Assembly: GCA_029938115.1 (NCBI GenBank)
Contig: JAPYOP010000001.1
Location: 62,001-126,000 of the forward strand
From: Colwellia sp.
GTDB lineage: Bacteria; Pseudomonadota; Gammaproteobacteria; Enterobacterales; Alteromonadaceae
Length of the DNA: 64,000 nucleotides
Direction: 5' to 3'
The notes beneath the pieces are model-generated. The model was not told where the DNA came from. It made no database searches and saw only the letters and a program-made list of their open reading frames with translations. Position numbers and translations under genes: made by a program. Below are positions 10,986-19,870 of the stretch, one piece after another. Each line of letters begins with the position of its first letter. Position 1 is the stretch's first letter.

Positions 10986-11022
10986 GAAGCCCTAAGATCT
11001 TATGATCTTGGGGTTTTCTTTT
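10986..11022 (+). terminator. Intrinsic terminator of guaA
   Basis: GC-containing stem CCCTAAGATC / GATCTTGGGG with TTAT loop, extended by AA/TT pairs and followed by TTTTCTTTT. Immediately follows the family B element. Confidence 0.85.
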
Positions 11023-11031
11023 AATAATTAC

Positions 11032-11063
11032 CTAAAGGAGCCACACTAGTTGGGCTCCTTTAG
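11032..11063. repeat. Perfect 11-bp hairpin
   Basis: CTAAAGGAGCC (11032-11042) and GGCTCCTTTAG (11053-11063) form a perfect stem with a 10-base loop. There is no T-tract directly after it on either strand, so it is not a clear terminator. It lies between guaA and the RidA-like gene. Confidence 0.5.
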
Positions 11064-11177
11064 CAAAGTGTTTGAGTTTTTAATTTTTGAGCTTATGACT
11101 ATGAGTGATGGAATTAAATATACGCTTAGTAAGCGAAGCAATGCAGATAAAATTATAAATAGGAAGGCGAAGAAGTC

Positions 11178-11543
11178 ATGATAGAAAGACTAGAAACAAA
11201 ACAAAGAATGAGTCGTATAGTAAAACATAACGGTACTATTTATTTATGTGGACAAGTGGCTGCGGATGCGACAAAAGACATTACTGAGCAAACTAAAACC
11301 ATGTTGGATAAAGTAGATGCCTTGTTACTACAAGCAGGTAGCGATAGAAAGCACATTTTATCAGCGACTATATATGTCAAGGATATGAGTTACTTTAGCG
11401 ACATGAACGCTGTATGGGATGCTTGGGTGCCAGGAGGGCACGCTCCAGCACGCGCTTGTGTTGCCGCTAAAATGGCTCGTGAGGCTTTGCTCGTTGAAAT
11501 TTCAGTGGTTGCGGCAGCGATTTATCTCGAGGAGGCTACATAA
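11178..11543 (+). CDS. RidA/YjgF-family protein
   Basis: Member of the Rid superfamily, whose archetype RidA hydrolyses reactive enamine/imine intermediates released by PLP enzymes. The 121-residue product has the family core: [27 protein letters not shown], and the C-terminal [10 protein letters not shown] with the Arg that binds the substrate carboxylate. The start is ATG 11178 with AGGAAGGCGAAG just upstream. It stands alone after the guaA terminator. The Rid subgroup cannot be settled by eye, so I give no gene symbol. Confidence 0.85.
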   Translation: MIERLETKQRMSRIVKHNGTIYLCGQVAADATKDITEQTKTMLDKVDALLLQAGSDRKHILSATIYVKDMSYFSDMNAVWDAWVPGGHAPARACVAAKMAREALLVEISVVAAAIYLEEAT

Positions 11544-11693
11544 CCAGTACTGTAGTTAATAGAATTTTGCCAGCGCAAAAGGAAACCAAATTTTATAAAC
11601 TTTATGATGGTGAAGCGAGTCATAAGCTATGGCAAAAACTTAATAAAGAAAGGCGTCACTTGAACGTAAGTATTTGCTATTGTTCTTTGCTCG

Positions 11694-11830
11694 ATGAATG
11701 TTATATCAGCAAAAAAAATAGGGATGTACAGCCAGTACAATCTTGTAAATCAAAAGCTTAATGGTTCTATAGTGTGTGAAAGTGAAGTTAACCACGGTGT
11801 TCAGTTTTACTTTGAAACCCCAAAATATTA
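11694..11830 (+). pseudogene. Histidine-kinase ATPase-domain relic
   Basis: A short frame reads GMYSQYNLVNQKLNGSI then VCESEVNHGVQFYFETP. This matches the last part of a HATPase_c domain (G-x-x-x-x-x-N-L-V-x-Q-K-L-x-G-x-I, then E-S-E-x-x-x-G-x-x-F-x-F-x-x-P). No kinase start, H-box or N-box lies upstream. The preceding 150 bases carry only an unrecognised short frame (11567-11761). I read this as the remaining tail of a deleted sensor kinase; the resemblance is from memory of the family and not aligned. Confidence 0.45.
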
Positions 11831-11954
11831 TCACAATCAGTGTCGTAAGCTCATTAGCTATTGTCATAATATAAAATATTTTTTGCATAAAAACACTTTA
11901 TATAATACTGTTTAAATACTCAGTGTTTTTGTTTGTATTATAAAGGGAAATAAA

Positions 11955-12668
11955 GTGATTAAATTATACAGTTTCGGTGCTAGCTTTGGTGTTATGGATC
12001 CCAGCCCATTTGTGGTGAAAGTTGATGCTTTCATGAAAATGGCACAGTTGCCTTATGAGGTGATTTCAAGCGCAGATAATTTGAAAATAGCACCGAAAGG
12101 GAAACTTCCTTTTATTATTGATCATACTGCTGATGGTGAAAATACTATCGCTGATTCGCAAGCTATTGCAGAATATTTAATTCAAAAATACCAAGTTTCA
12201 TTAGATGAGCATTTATCGCCTGAGCAGCAAGCGCAGGCTTATTTATTCACCAAATCTCTAGATGAGAATTTATACTGGTGCTTAGTCTATTCTCGTTGGG
12301 TTCTGGATGATACTTGGCCGCTGGTTAAAGAGGCTTTCTTTGGTGGTTTACCGTGGCCAATTAAAGTTATTGTTCCTAGCATCATCCAGAAAAAGGTGCG
12401 TAAAAACCTATATGGTCAAGGTATAGGAAGACATACTAAGGACGAAATTCTAGCGATTACTGATAAAAGTTTTGCTTCATTATCAACCTTGTTGGGAAGT
12501 AAGGACTATTTTTTTGGTAACAAGCCTAGTTCTTTTGATGCGACTGTTTATTCTATTTTATGCCAGTTTATATCTGTAGACTGTAACAATGAATTTAATG
12601 AAAAAGCGAGAAGTTATCTCAATTTAGTTCAATTTTGTCAGCGTATTGAACAAGCTTATTATAATTAA
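11955..12668 (+). CDS. Glutathione S-transferase-like protein (metaxin/Tom37 type)
   Basis: Thioredoxin-fold N-terminus (LYSFGASFGVMDPSPFVVKV) followed by a GST-type cis-Pro segment (KGKLPFIID) and the glutathione-site-like DSQAIAEYLI, then an all-helical C-terminal domain. The 237-residue length and pattern resemble the GST_N_4/metaxin-like group rather than classical detoxifying GSTs. The start is GTG 11955, 6 bases after AAAGGGAAA. It ends 5 bases before the RecQ-like gene, so the two are probably one transcript. Substrate unknown. Confidence 0.72.
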   Translation: MIKLYSFGASFGVMDPSPFVVKVDAFMKMAQLPYEVISSADNLKIAPKGKLPFIIDHTADGENTIADSQAIAEYLIQKYQVSLDEHLSPEQQAQAYLFTKSLDENLYWCLVYSRWVLDDTWPLVKEAFFGGLPWPIKVIVPSIIQKKVRKNLYGQGIGRHTKDEILAITDKSFASLSTLLGSKDYFFGNKPSSFDATVYSILCQFISVDCNNEFNEKARSYLNLVQFCQRIEQAYYN

Positions 12669-12673
12669 TAAAT

Positions 12674-14656
12674 ATGGATGAAAATACTGTGAATTCTTTA
12701 CATCAATCACTGAAAACTACTTTTGGTTTTGAGCAGTTTAGGCAAGGGCAAGAGCAAACCATTACGCAATTGCTTAATGGTCATTCATCCTTATCTATAT
12801 TTCCTACTGGCTCTGGTAAATCATTGTGTTATCAATTAGCCGCTTTACATTTACCGAACTTAACTTTAGTGGTTTCACCTTTGTTAGCGCTAATGAAAGA
12901 TCAATTAGAGTTTCTTGCTAGTAAAGGCATCGCTGCTGCGAGTATTGATTCCACTTTAAAAGGCAATCAAGCACAAGAAATAATGACCGGCGTGAGAAGT
13001 GGTGAAATTAAAATATTAATGGTGTCAGTAGAGCGCTTTAAAAACGAACGTTTCCGCCAGTTTATTCAATCAGTGTCTGTTTCAATGTTGGTCGTGGATG
13101 AGGCTCATTGTATTTCAGAGTGGGGGCATAATTTTAGACCAGATTATTTGAAATTGCCTAGTTACAAACAAGCACTCAATATTCCTTTAACTCTATTATT
13201 AACCGCCACAGCAACAAAAAAAGTAAAGTTAGATATGGCACAAAAATTTGCCATTAACGAACATCATATTGTCCAAACGGGGTTTTATCGTAGCAATTTA
13301 GATTTAGCGGTTGTTCCAGTAGCAAGTGCGAGTAAAAATACTTATTTGGCAGAGGAAATTAAGACGAATTCACACTTAAGCACAAATTCCGGCATTGTTT
13401 ATGTCACTTTGCAACATAGTGCCGAGCAAGTGGCAGCGTACTTACAAAAGGCTGGCATTAACGCTAGTGCCTATCATGCAGGATTTGACAGTGATCTTCG
13501 CAGCCAAATTCAAGCAGACTTTATGGCAGATAAAATTCAAGTTATTGTTGCCACTATTGCCTTTGGTATGGGCATAGATAAAAGTAATATTCGCTTTGTT
13601 TTTCATTATGACTTACCAAAATCTATTGAAAACTACTCTCAAGAAATTGGCAGAGCAGGGCGAGATGGCAAACTTTCACATTGTATAACGTTGGCAAATT
13701 TAGACGGTCTTAATACGGTGGAAAACTTTGTTTATGGAGATACGCCTGAGCTTAGCGGTATTGAGTATGTTATTGAAAATATTAAAGCTGAAGCTCAAAC
13801 AAGCCATTATGAATGCAAGTGGGAGTTACAATTATTGCAATTGTCTAACGCGAGTAATATCAAACAATTGCCACTGAAAACTCTATTAGTACAACTAGAG
13901 TTAGCGGGCGTTATTGAGCCTATGTACACTTACTTTGCTGATTTTAAAATAAAACTATTACAACCCGTTGATCATATACTCGCTAGCTTTAATGAACAGC
14001 GCCAAACCTTCTTAGCTACTATTTTTAAGGCGACAGTATTCAAAAAAGTATGGGGCAGTTTAAGTTTTGATACCTTGTTGCAAGACCAATCTATCGAGAG
14101 AAATAGAGTTATTGCCGCGTTAGAGTATTTGCAAGAGCAGCAATTGATAGTTTTAGAAACTTCCCGTATGACAGAAGTATTTAAAGTTAATATCAATGAG
14201 CTTGATGATCCTCGCTTAGCTAAAGTGCTTGCTGATTATTTTATAGACAAAGAAGAAAAAGAAATAAAGCGTATCGCTTCATTAGTGCAATTTTTTCAAT
14301 TAGAGTCTTGTTTGAGCTTTAATTTAGGGCACTATTTTGACGACCAAGGCACTCCTAAACAATGCGGTCATTGTAGTGTTTGTAGTGGTAAGATTGTTAA
14401 ACTTGAGTACTCTATGCAAGCTGAATGGCCAACAGATGAGATGTTGACAAATAATGCCCAAGGGCTCCAACAGCATTTAGCTAAAAAAGTGCCTCAGTCT
14501 TTATCGTTTGAAAGTTACTGTCGGTTTTTTGCAGGTATGACAGTGCCAATATTTGGCCGTAACAAAGTAAGACAGTTACCGGGTTTTGGCGCTTGTGAGC
14601 AGCAACGTTATCAAGATATTCGAGATAAACTCAGTAAACTTCAAATCATAAAATAG
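12674..14656 (+). CDS. RecQ-family ATP-dependent DNA helicase
   Basis: Superfamily 2 3'-5' DNA helicase. Motifs in order: motif 0 FRQGQEQTI, Walker A TGSGKSLCYQ, Ia VVSPLLALMKDQ, DEAHCISEWGHNFRPDY, III LTATAT, and V/VI ATIAFGMGIDKSN ... QEIGRAGRDG. A RecQ-type zinc site is present further on (Cys in ESCLSF, then CGHCSVC). The C-terminus ends in a short GRNKVRQLPGFG segment rather than an obvious HRDC domain. At 660 residues it is a RecQ-like paralogue and not necessarily the housekeeping recQ, so no symbol is given. The start is ATG 12674, 5 bases after the GST stop. Confidence 0.9.
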   Translation: MDENTVNSLHQSLKTTFGFEQFRQGQEQTITQLLNGHSSLSIFPTGSGKSLCYQLAALHLPNLTLVVSPLLALMKDQLEFLASKGIAAASIDSTLKGNQAQEIMTGVRSGEIKILMVSVERFKNERFRQFIQSVSVSMLVVDEAHCISEWGHNFRPDYLKLPSYKQALNIPLTLLLTATATKKVKLDMAQKFAINEHHIVQTGFYRSNLDLAVVPVASASKNTYLAEEIKTNSHLSTNSGIVYVTLQHSAEQVAAYLQKAGINASAYHAGFDSDLRSQIQADFMADKIQVIVATIAFGMGIDKSNIRFVFHYDLPKSIENYSQEIGRAGRDGKLSHCITLANLDGLNTVENFVYGDTPELSGIEYVIENIKAEAQTSHYECKWELQLLQLSNASNIKQLPLKTLLVQLELAGVIEPMYTYFADFKIKLLQPVDHILASFNEQRQTFLATIFKATVFKKVWGSLSFDTLLQDQSIERNRVIAALEYLQEQQLIVLETSRMTEVFKVNINELDDPRLAKVLADYFIDKEEKEIKRIASLVQFFQLESCLSFNLGHYFDDQGTPKQCGHCSVCSGKIVKLEYSMQAEWPTDEMLTNNAQGLQQHLAKKVPQSLSFESYCRFFAGMTVPIFGRNKVRQLPGFGACEQQRYQDIRDKLSKLQIIK

Positions 14657-14801
14657 CTAAAATGTGTAATTATTATAAGATCACAAACTTAATGAAAATT
14701 GTATAAATAAGCTTGATAGTCATATTGCTGTAACCCTATTTTTTGATTTAAATCTAGTTTATCAAAAATAACATTCGCTTTTAATCCTCGCTAAATAATT
14801 A

Positions 14802-14817
14802 TTTGACACAGATCACA
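14802..14817. promoter_or_regulatory. CRP-like (or FNR-like) site before the haem receptor
   Basis: TTTGA-CACAGA-TCACA matches the CRP pattern TGTGA-N6-TCACA with one mismatch. Shifted by one base it also reads TTGAC-ACAG-ATCAC, two mismatches from an FNR box. A perfect 12-bp palindrome AAATAATTATTT lies just upstream at 14793-14804. Predicted, not tested. Confidence 0.4.
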
Positions 14818-14925
14818 GTCACAAATTTTTAATGCTTTATAACTAACCGTAATTAATTTTTTATGTTCAGGATGAACGGGATCTCGCGCTGCCAGGATGG
14901 CAAAGAGCGTGCATTTTATATAGTT

Positions 14926-17163
14926 ATGGATACAGTTATGTTTAAAAAAACTATGGTAAGTATGGCCTTAGCCTGCGCTTTATCTCCCTCAGCATTTGTT
15001 TTTGCTGATGATGATGTTGTGCATCAAGGCATAAATGAAGAAATAGAAACTCTGGTTGTTATCGGTAAAACACCACGTAAGGTACAAGATGTTGTCGGTG
15101 CAGTCTCAGTGATTGATAGCGAACGAATAGATAGGCAATTAGTACATGATGTTGCGGATTTACTACGTTACGAAGCGGGTATTAGTATGGTTAATTCTGG
15201 GAGTCGCTTTGGTAACTCTAGTATTGCTATTCGTGGTATTTCAGGTAATAGAATTGCGACAGAAATTGATGGTGTACCCATTGCGGAACAATTTAATATT
15301 GGCAGTTATTCTAATTCTGGGCGAAATTATGTTGACCCAGAACTAATCAAGCAAGTGGAAATACTACGAGGACCCGCTTCTAGCACCTATGGTAGTGATG
15401 CCATTGGTGGTGTTGTTAGTTTTGTTACTAAAAAACCCAATGATTTGCTGAGTCAAACAGAGAACGATATCTATGTTGGCCTTAAAACAGGCTACTATTC
15501 CATTGATAACAGTAAACTCATTTCATTAAACACCGCATTTGGTAATGAATCTTCTAGTGCCTTAATTTCTGCCTCACTTCGTCAGGGAAATGAGTTTGAT
15601 AGTAATTCAGACTCTGATATTAAAAGTGATGTGCAAGACAATGAAGCTCGGTCACTATTGGCAAAATATTATTATGTAATATCTGACACCCAAGAGCTAA
15701 GTTTTACTTATGACTATTTTAAACGAGAAGCGCAAACTGACATTCAATCTATATTAGGATTAGGACGTTTTAGATCAACCACAGCACTTTTTGGTGATGA
15801 TGAAAGCAGTCGTGAAAATTTTGTCATTAATTATGATTTTGTGCTCGACTCTGCATGGCTTGAAGGTGGCGTTATGCGCCTTTATGACCAGAGCACTGAA
15901 ACGGCACAATTAACTGATGAATATCGCACGTCACGTGGAAAAAATTATCGTTATGATCGTGACTTTTACTATCAGCAAGATATTCAAGGACTGCGATTAA
16001 ATTTTTACACTAATGCCAATTTATCATCAACAACTCACCATATTGGTTATGGCTTAGAATACAACAAAACTAGTACTGAAGAATTGAGAAATGGTTTGCA
16101 AACCAATGTTGATACAGGTGATGCAACCAATGTTATTTTAACTGAAGAATTTCCCGTTCGAGACTTTCCTATAACAGAAGTAAAAGAGCTGGGTATTTAC
16201 CTTAATGATGAAATAGCGATTGATGGTACAAACTTTACTATTATCCCAGCTATTCGTTATGACAAATATGAGTTAACACCCAAAGTTGACAGTATATATT
16301 TGGCAGATAATCCTGATCAAAATGTTGTGGAAATCAGTGAAGATAGTTTTTCGCCTAAACTGGGTGTAGTTTACCAAGTAAATGATAACTCAAAGTTCTA
16401 TCTACAATATGTTAAAGGTTTTAGAGCGCCACCTTTTGAAGATGCCAATATTGGTTTAGATATTCCTTTATTTAAAATGCGGGCTATTCCAAATCCTGAT
16501 TTAAAGTCAGAAACAACAGACGGTTATGAAGTAGGTTACAATCTTGCCAATGAAAATCATAAATTTGATCTTATTGGTTTCTATAATGATTATGATGACT
16601 TTATTCAAACCAAAGTAAACCTAGGTTTTGACCCCGTCATTGGACGTATTATTTTCCAATCTCAAAACATTGCCAACGCTAAAATTTATGGAGCAGAGTT
16701 TAATTATAAATATAATAATCAAAGTTTGTTTAGTTCAAATGATAGTTATAGCGCTTATGTTTCAGCATTTTGGAGTGAAGGTGAAAATAGAGATACCGAT
16801 CAACCTATCAATGAAATAGAGCCTAATCATGCTTTATTAGGTGTTGAATGGTTAAACAGTGATGAGTCTATTTCTGTCGCGCTTCATGCAAATTTAGTCA
16901 CAGGAAAATCAGATATTGATGATCCTAATGCAGATGATCCAGATCAGAGGTTAGCCAGTACAGCAGGTTATGCAACATTTGATCTAATCGCTAATTATCA
17001 GATCAATGATCAACTTATGGTTGCAGCAGCAGTTAACAACTTAACAGATAAGCAATATTGGCTGTGGTCAGATGTTAATGGTTTAGCCCAAAGTGATCCT
17101 TTATTAGCAACGATGGCAGCACCGGGAATGAATGCTTCATTGCAATTAAAGTATGCTTGGTAG
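14926..17163 (+). CDS. TonB-dependent receptor, haem/haemoglobin type
   Basis: Outer membrane receptor for energised uptake of an iron source. The signal peptide is FKKTMVSMALACALSPSAF ending VFAD. The plug carries IRGISGNRIATEIDGVPI and VEILRGPASSTYGSDAIGG with GRNYVDPELIKQ, the pattern of the haemoglobin/transferrin/lactoferrin receptor group. The barrel ends in NLTDKQYWLWSDVNG ... PGMNASLQLKYAW. The open frame begins at 14863, but the first codons do not look like a signal peptide. ATG 14926 or 14938 is more likely. No Fur box could be fixed with confidence. A terminator follows and the haemerythrin gene is convergent. Confidence 0.85.
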   Translation: MDTVMFKKTMVSMALACALSPSAFVFADDDVVHQGINEEIETLVVIGKTPRKVQDVVGAVSVIDSERIDRQLVHDVADLLRYEAGISMVNSGSRFGNSSIAIRGISGNRIATEIDGVPIAEQFNIGSYSNSGRNYVDPELIKQVEILRGPASSTYGSDAIGGVVSFVTKKPNDLLSQTENDIYVGLKTGYYSIDNSKLISLNTAFGNESSSALISASLRQGNEFDSNSDSDIKSDVQDNEARSLLAKYYYVISDTQELSFTYDYFKREAQTDIQSILGLGRFRSTTALFGDDESSRENFVINYDFVLDSAWLEGGVMRLYDQSTETAQLTDEYRTSRGKNYRYDRDFYYQQDIQGLRLNFYTNANLSSTTHHIGYGLEYNKTSTEELRNGLQTNVDTGDATNVILTEEFPVRDFPITEVKELGIYLNDEIAIDGTNFTIIPAIRYDKYELTPKVDSIYLADNPDQNVVEISEDSFSPKLGVVYQVNDNSKFYLQYVKGFRAPPFEDANIGLDIPLFKMRAIPNPDLKSETTDGYEVGYNLANENHKFDLIGFYNDYDDFIQTKVNLGFDPVIGRIIFQSQNIANAKIYGAEFNYKYNNQSLFSSNDSYSAYVSAFWSEGENRDTDQPINEIEPNHALLGVEWLNSDESISVALHANLVTGKSDIDDPNADDPDQRLASTAGYATFDLIANYQINDQLMVAAAVNNLTDKQYWLWSDVNGLAQSDPLLATMAAPGMNASLQLKYAW

Positions 17164-17185
17164 TTATTTGAATGAGTACACAAAA

Positions 17186-17211
17186 GAAGCCCGTAAATTT
17201 GCGGGTTTTTT
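17186..17211. terminator. Terminator between the TonB receptor and haemerythrin
   Basis: CCCGT-AAATTT-GCGGG stem with six following T on the + strand; AAAAGAA precedes it. It may serve both convergent genes. Confidence 0.8.
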
Positions 17212-17229
17212 GTTGTAAAGCAGATAAAA

Positions 17230-17796
17230 TTAATTCACACCACGATCATTTAAATATTGGCTGTACTCTTTATCCGTACCATTTATATGGTTAATGAGCC
17301 AAACTGATAAATATTCACTAATATCTTTTAACGCATCGTGACCCTTTTCATTATATAAATCGACAAACATACTAACTTGAGTAATCATTTCTTGATGCTT
17401 GGCTTGGTGAACTACAAAATCAGGATAATCATTCTCTTGCATTAGTTTTTCTTCACGCTTGAAATGATAAACCGTGTAATCGACTAGCTCCTCTAATGCT
17501 TTCTTCTCAAAGTCCTCACTCATCGCGTGATCATAAGCGGTAGTAAATTGATTTAATAAATTAATTAGCTTCTTATGATCTTGGTCTATATGCGTGATGC
17601 CCACGCTATATTCGTCCTTCCACTTGATAATATTGGATTGTTCGCTTTTTTTGTAAAAAAAAGGAATTAACAGCAATCCGGTTATAAGTAACCACGACAC
17701 AGGGTTGGTAAAACTGGATAGAAAACCGAGAAATATAACGACAATCATTAGACCTATTGCCATTGCGTAAATAAAAGATTTGTTACGTTTGTTCAT
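17230..17796 (-). CDS. Membrane-anchored bacteriohaemerythrin
   Basis: Di-iron O2-binding (possibly NO-binding) haemerythrin domain tethered to the membrane. Residues about 8-28 and 33-48 form two hydrophobic segments. The domain at about 60-180 shows all the expected ligands: HIDQDH, HFKREEKLM, HQAKH and HINGTD, i.e. the H...HxxxE...HxxxH...HxxxxD pattern. The start is ATG 17796. It is transcribed away from nirS, and the shared 318-base gap holds two FNR-type boxes. O2 or NO handling linked to nitrite respiration is therefore a reasonable inference. Confidence 0.88.
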   Translation of the reverse strand: MNKRNKSFIYAMAIGLMIVVIFLGFLSSFTNPVSWLLITGLLLIPFFYKKSEQSNIIKWKDEYSVGITHIDQDHKKLINLLNQFTTAYDHAMSEDFEKKALEELVDYTVYHFKREEKLMQENDYPDFVVHQAKHQEMITQVSMFVDLYNEKGHDALKDISEYLSVWLINHINGTDKEYSQYLNDRGVN

Positions 17797-17938
17797 TACA
17801 TACCCCTAGATAATCAGCTGAAAAAATATTTCTTTAAAACCCTTAAAAATAATAGGGTTAAGTGAATGCGATTAATTATCAATCAATTCATTTTGATGAA
17901 AATATACCATGAAATGGAAGTAAATCATTGTTGGTTTA

Positions 17939-17952
17939 TTGACCTTGATCAA
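17939..17952. promoter_or_regulatory. FNR-type box 1 upstream of nirS
   Basis: TTGAC-CTTG-ATCAA, one mismatch from the FNR/DNR consensus TTGAT-N4-ATCAA. It lies 163 bases before the nirS start and could serve nirS, the divergent haemerythrin gene, or both. Confidence 0.65.
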
Positions 17953-17987
17953 CTTGTTCTTGCATTAGTTCCAATATTTTTAAAAAG

Positions 17988-18001
17988 TTGATCTGAATCA
18001 C
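17988..18001. promoter_or_regulatory. FNR-type box 2 upstream of nirS
   Basis: TTGAT-CTGA-ATCAC, again one mismatch from the consensus. Its centre is 49 bases from that of box 1, and it is 113 bases before the nirS start. Confidence 0.65.
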
Positions 18002-18114
18002 ATAATTGTAGCCTAAATAAGCAGATAGTTACATTTAGAAACATTTAGTGCCTGTATTTAGAAAACACATAAGTAAATACATAAGCAAACACAATAATAT
18101 CTGGAGAATAACCG

Positions 18115-19743
18115 ATGAAAAACATTAAACACAGTCTTTCAGCGCTTGGTTTAGCTATAAGCATGGCAGTTGGCGGCATAAGCATGTCAGTATCAGCAGC
18201 AGAGCCTACGTTAGCTGAAGCTGATTTTAATAAAGCAAAATTACAATACTTTCAACGCTGTGCTGGTTGCCATGGTACTTTACGTAAAGGCGCAACAGGT
18301 AAAAATTTAGAGCCTGAAAATACCCTTAAAAAAGGTCAAAAGCGTTTAGAAAAAATTATTGCGCTTGGTACTGAAGGTGGCATGAACAACTTTGATGATA
18401 TATTTAGCAAACAAGAAATTGCTAATATGGCAACGTTTATTCAAATGACTCCACCTGTTCCGCCGGAAATGTCAATTACACAAATGCGTTCTCATACGAA
18501 GCAGTTTGTTGCCCTTAAAGATTATCCAACTAAACCACAACATAACCTTAACTGGAATAACTTCTTTATTGTTATTGAACGTGATGCAGGTACGGTTGCA
18601 ATTGTTGACGGTGATACTAAGAAAATCATCACTCATATCAACACAGGTTACGCAGTACATGTAATTAAAGGTACTGAGCATCATAGCACTCAACATGTTA
18701 AAGACTTAGGTCGTTTTTGGTTCACTATCGGTCGTGATGGTAAAGTCACTAAAATCGATTTATGGCAAAAACCTGGCAAAATGTTAGTTGCTGAAACTAA
18801 AATGGCTTATGACGCACGTGATATCGCTGTTTCTGGTGACGGTAAATACGTAATTGCAGGCGGTTACTGGCCTTCACATTTCGTTATCATGGACTTTGAA
18901 ACATTAAACCCACTTAAAGTTGTTTCAACCCGTGGTTACAATACCAAAGGTGAATTTATCAACGAAGCTCGTGTAGCTGCTATTTACACTACACCGAATG
19001 AGCCAACTTTCATGGTTGCTGTTAAGGAACTTGGTCAAATGTGGCAAGTTGATTACAGTGACTTAGATAATCTTAACATCACACAAATTGATTCAGCTGA
19101 ATTCTTACATGACGGTTTCTTCGATCCTACAGGGCGTTACTTCCAAATTGCTGCTAACGCATCAAATAAAATGGTAATTGTTGATTCTAAATCACGTAAG
19201 TTAGAAGCGATGATTGATGTTGATTCATTACCACATCCTGGTCCAGGCGCGAACTGGATTGATAAAAAATGTGGCCCTGTTGGTGGAACAACTCACTTGG
19301 GTACTGGTTTAGTATCTGTTTGGGGTAATGATCCAATTAACCACCCAGACTACGCTTGGAAAATGTGTTACGAAGTTGAAACTGACGGTGCAGGTGCATT
19401 CATCCGTACTCACGAAACTTCGCAATACGTTTGGGCTGATCAACTGAAACATCCAGAGCCAGAAATTCAACAGTCGGTGCAAGTTTTCGATAAAGATACT
19501 CATGAAATCGTGAAAACCATTCGTGTAACTACAGAGCCAGGTAAAGCCGCTCTACACATGGAATTCAACAAAGGTGGTAGTGAAGTATGGGTTTCAGTTT
19601 GGAACCGTAAAGAAGCTAGCAAACCTATTGGTGAAATCGTAGTTTATGATGCAAAAACGCTTAAAGAGCTGTATCGAATTAAAGGCTTAACTACACCAAC
19701 AGGTAAGTTTAACGTTTACAACCGCGTTAATCACAAAACCTAA
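18115..19743 (+). CDS. nirS: Cytochrome cd1 nitrite reductase
   Basis: Periplasmic enzyme reducing nitrite to nitric oxide in denitrification. A Sec signal peptide ends near SVSAAEP. The cytochrome c domain has the haem motif CAGCH (Cys49, Cys52, His53). The remainder is the eight-bladed d1 propeller: GYAVHVIK supplies the likely proximal haem d1 His182, and FLHDGFF and TTHLGTG carry likely active-site His residues. Length 542 is typical. The start is ATG 18115 with CTGGAGA upstream. Two FNR-type boxes precede it. No haem d1 synthesis genes (nirF/D/L/G/H/J) are in the window, so they must lie elsewhere if the enzyme is active. Confidence 0.95.
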   Translation: MKNIKHSLSALGLAISMAVGGISMSVSAAEPTLAEADFNKAKLQYFQRCAGCHGTLRKGATGKNLEPENTLKKGQKRLEKIIALGTEGGMNNFDDIFSKQEIANMATFIQMTPPVPPEMSITQMRSHTKQFVALKDYPTKPQHNLNWNNFFIVIERDAGTVAIVDGDTKKIITHINTGYAVHVIKGTEHHSTQHVKDLGRFWFTIGRDGKVTKIDLWQKPGKMLVAETKMAYDARDIAVSGDGKYVIAGGYWPSHFVIMDFETLNPLKVVSTRGYNTKGEFINEARVAAIYTTPNEPTFMVAVKELGQMWQVDYSDLDNLNITQIDSAEFLHDGFFDPTGRYFQIAANASNKMVIVDSKSRKLEAMIDVDSLPHPGPGANWIDKKCGPVGGTTHLGTGLVSVWGNDPINHPDYAWKMCYEVETDGAGAFIRTHETSQYVWADQLKHPEPEIQQSVQVFDKDTHEIVKTIRVTTEPGKAALHMEFNKGGSEVWVSVWNRKEASKPIGEIVVYDAKTLKELYRIKGLTTPTGKFNVYNRVNHKT

Positions 19744-19865
19744 AACTGCGAACACCTTATTGCCATTTCGTCCAACTTCGTTGTTGAAAGTGCTCATTGA
19801 CTAACGTCAACTCCGCGCTTTCTCCTAGAATTTTAAAGAAATGGCTTCAAGCTGGATCGCAGTTT
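19743..19865 (+). repeat. Family B structured 3' element after nirS
   Basis: Outer stem AAACTGCGA (19743-19751), overlapping the stop codon, pairs with TCGCAGTTT (19857-19865). The core is GAAAGTGCTCA, stem-loop TTGAC-TAAC-GTCAA (19797-19810), then CTCCGCGCTTTC; GAAAG also pairs with CTTTC. CAACTTCGTTG just upstream is identical to a segment in the guaA copy. Confidence 0.65.
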
Positions 19866-19870
19866 AGTAG

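Noticed and set aside
11032-11063. Second terminator after guaA
   Set aside because: The stem is perfect but no T-tract follows on either strand, so it is listed as a hairpin only.
14698-14709. ATTGTATAAATA as a further GntR operator
   Set aside because: Only 9 of 12 bases match, it is not palindromic, and it lies after the helicase gene far from any hydroxyproline gene; expected by chance in AT-rich DNA.
14863-14925. Extended N-terminus of the TonB receptor
   Set aside because: The added residues (FRMNGISRCQDGKERAFYIV) would precede the signal peptide and look like translated leader sequence; a start at 14926 or 14938 is more natural.
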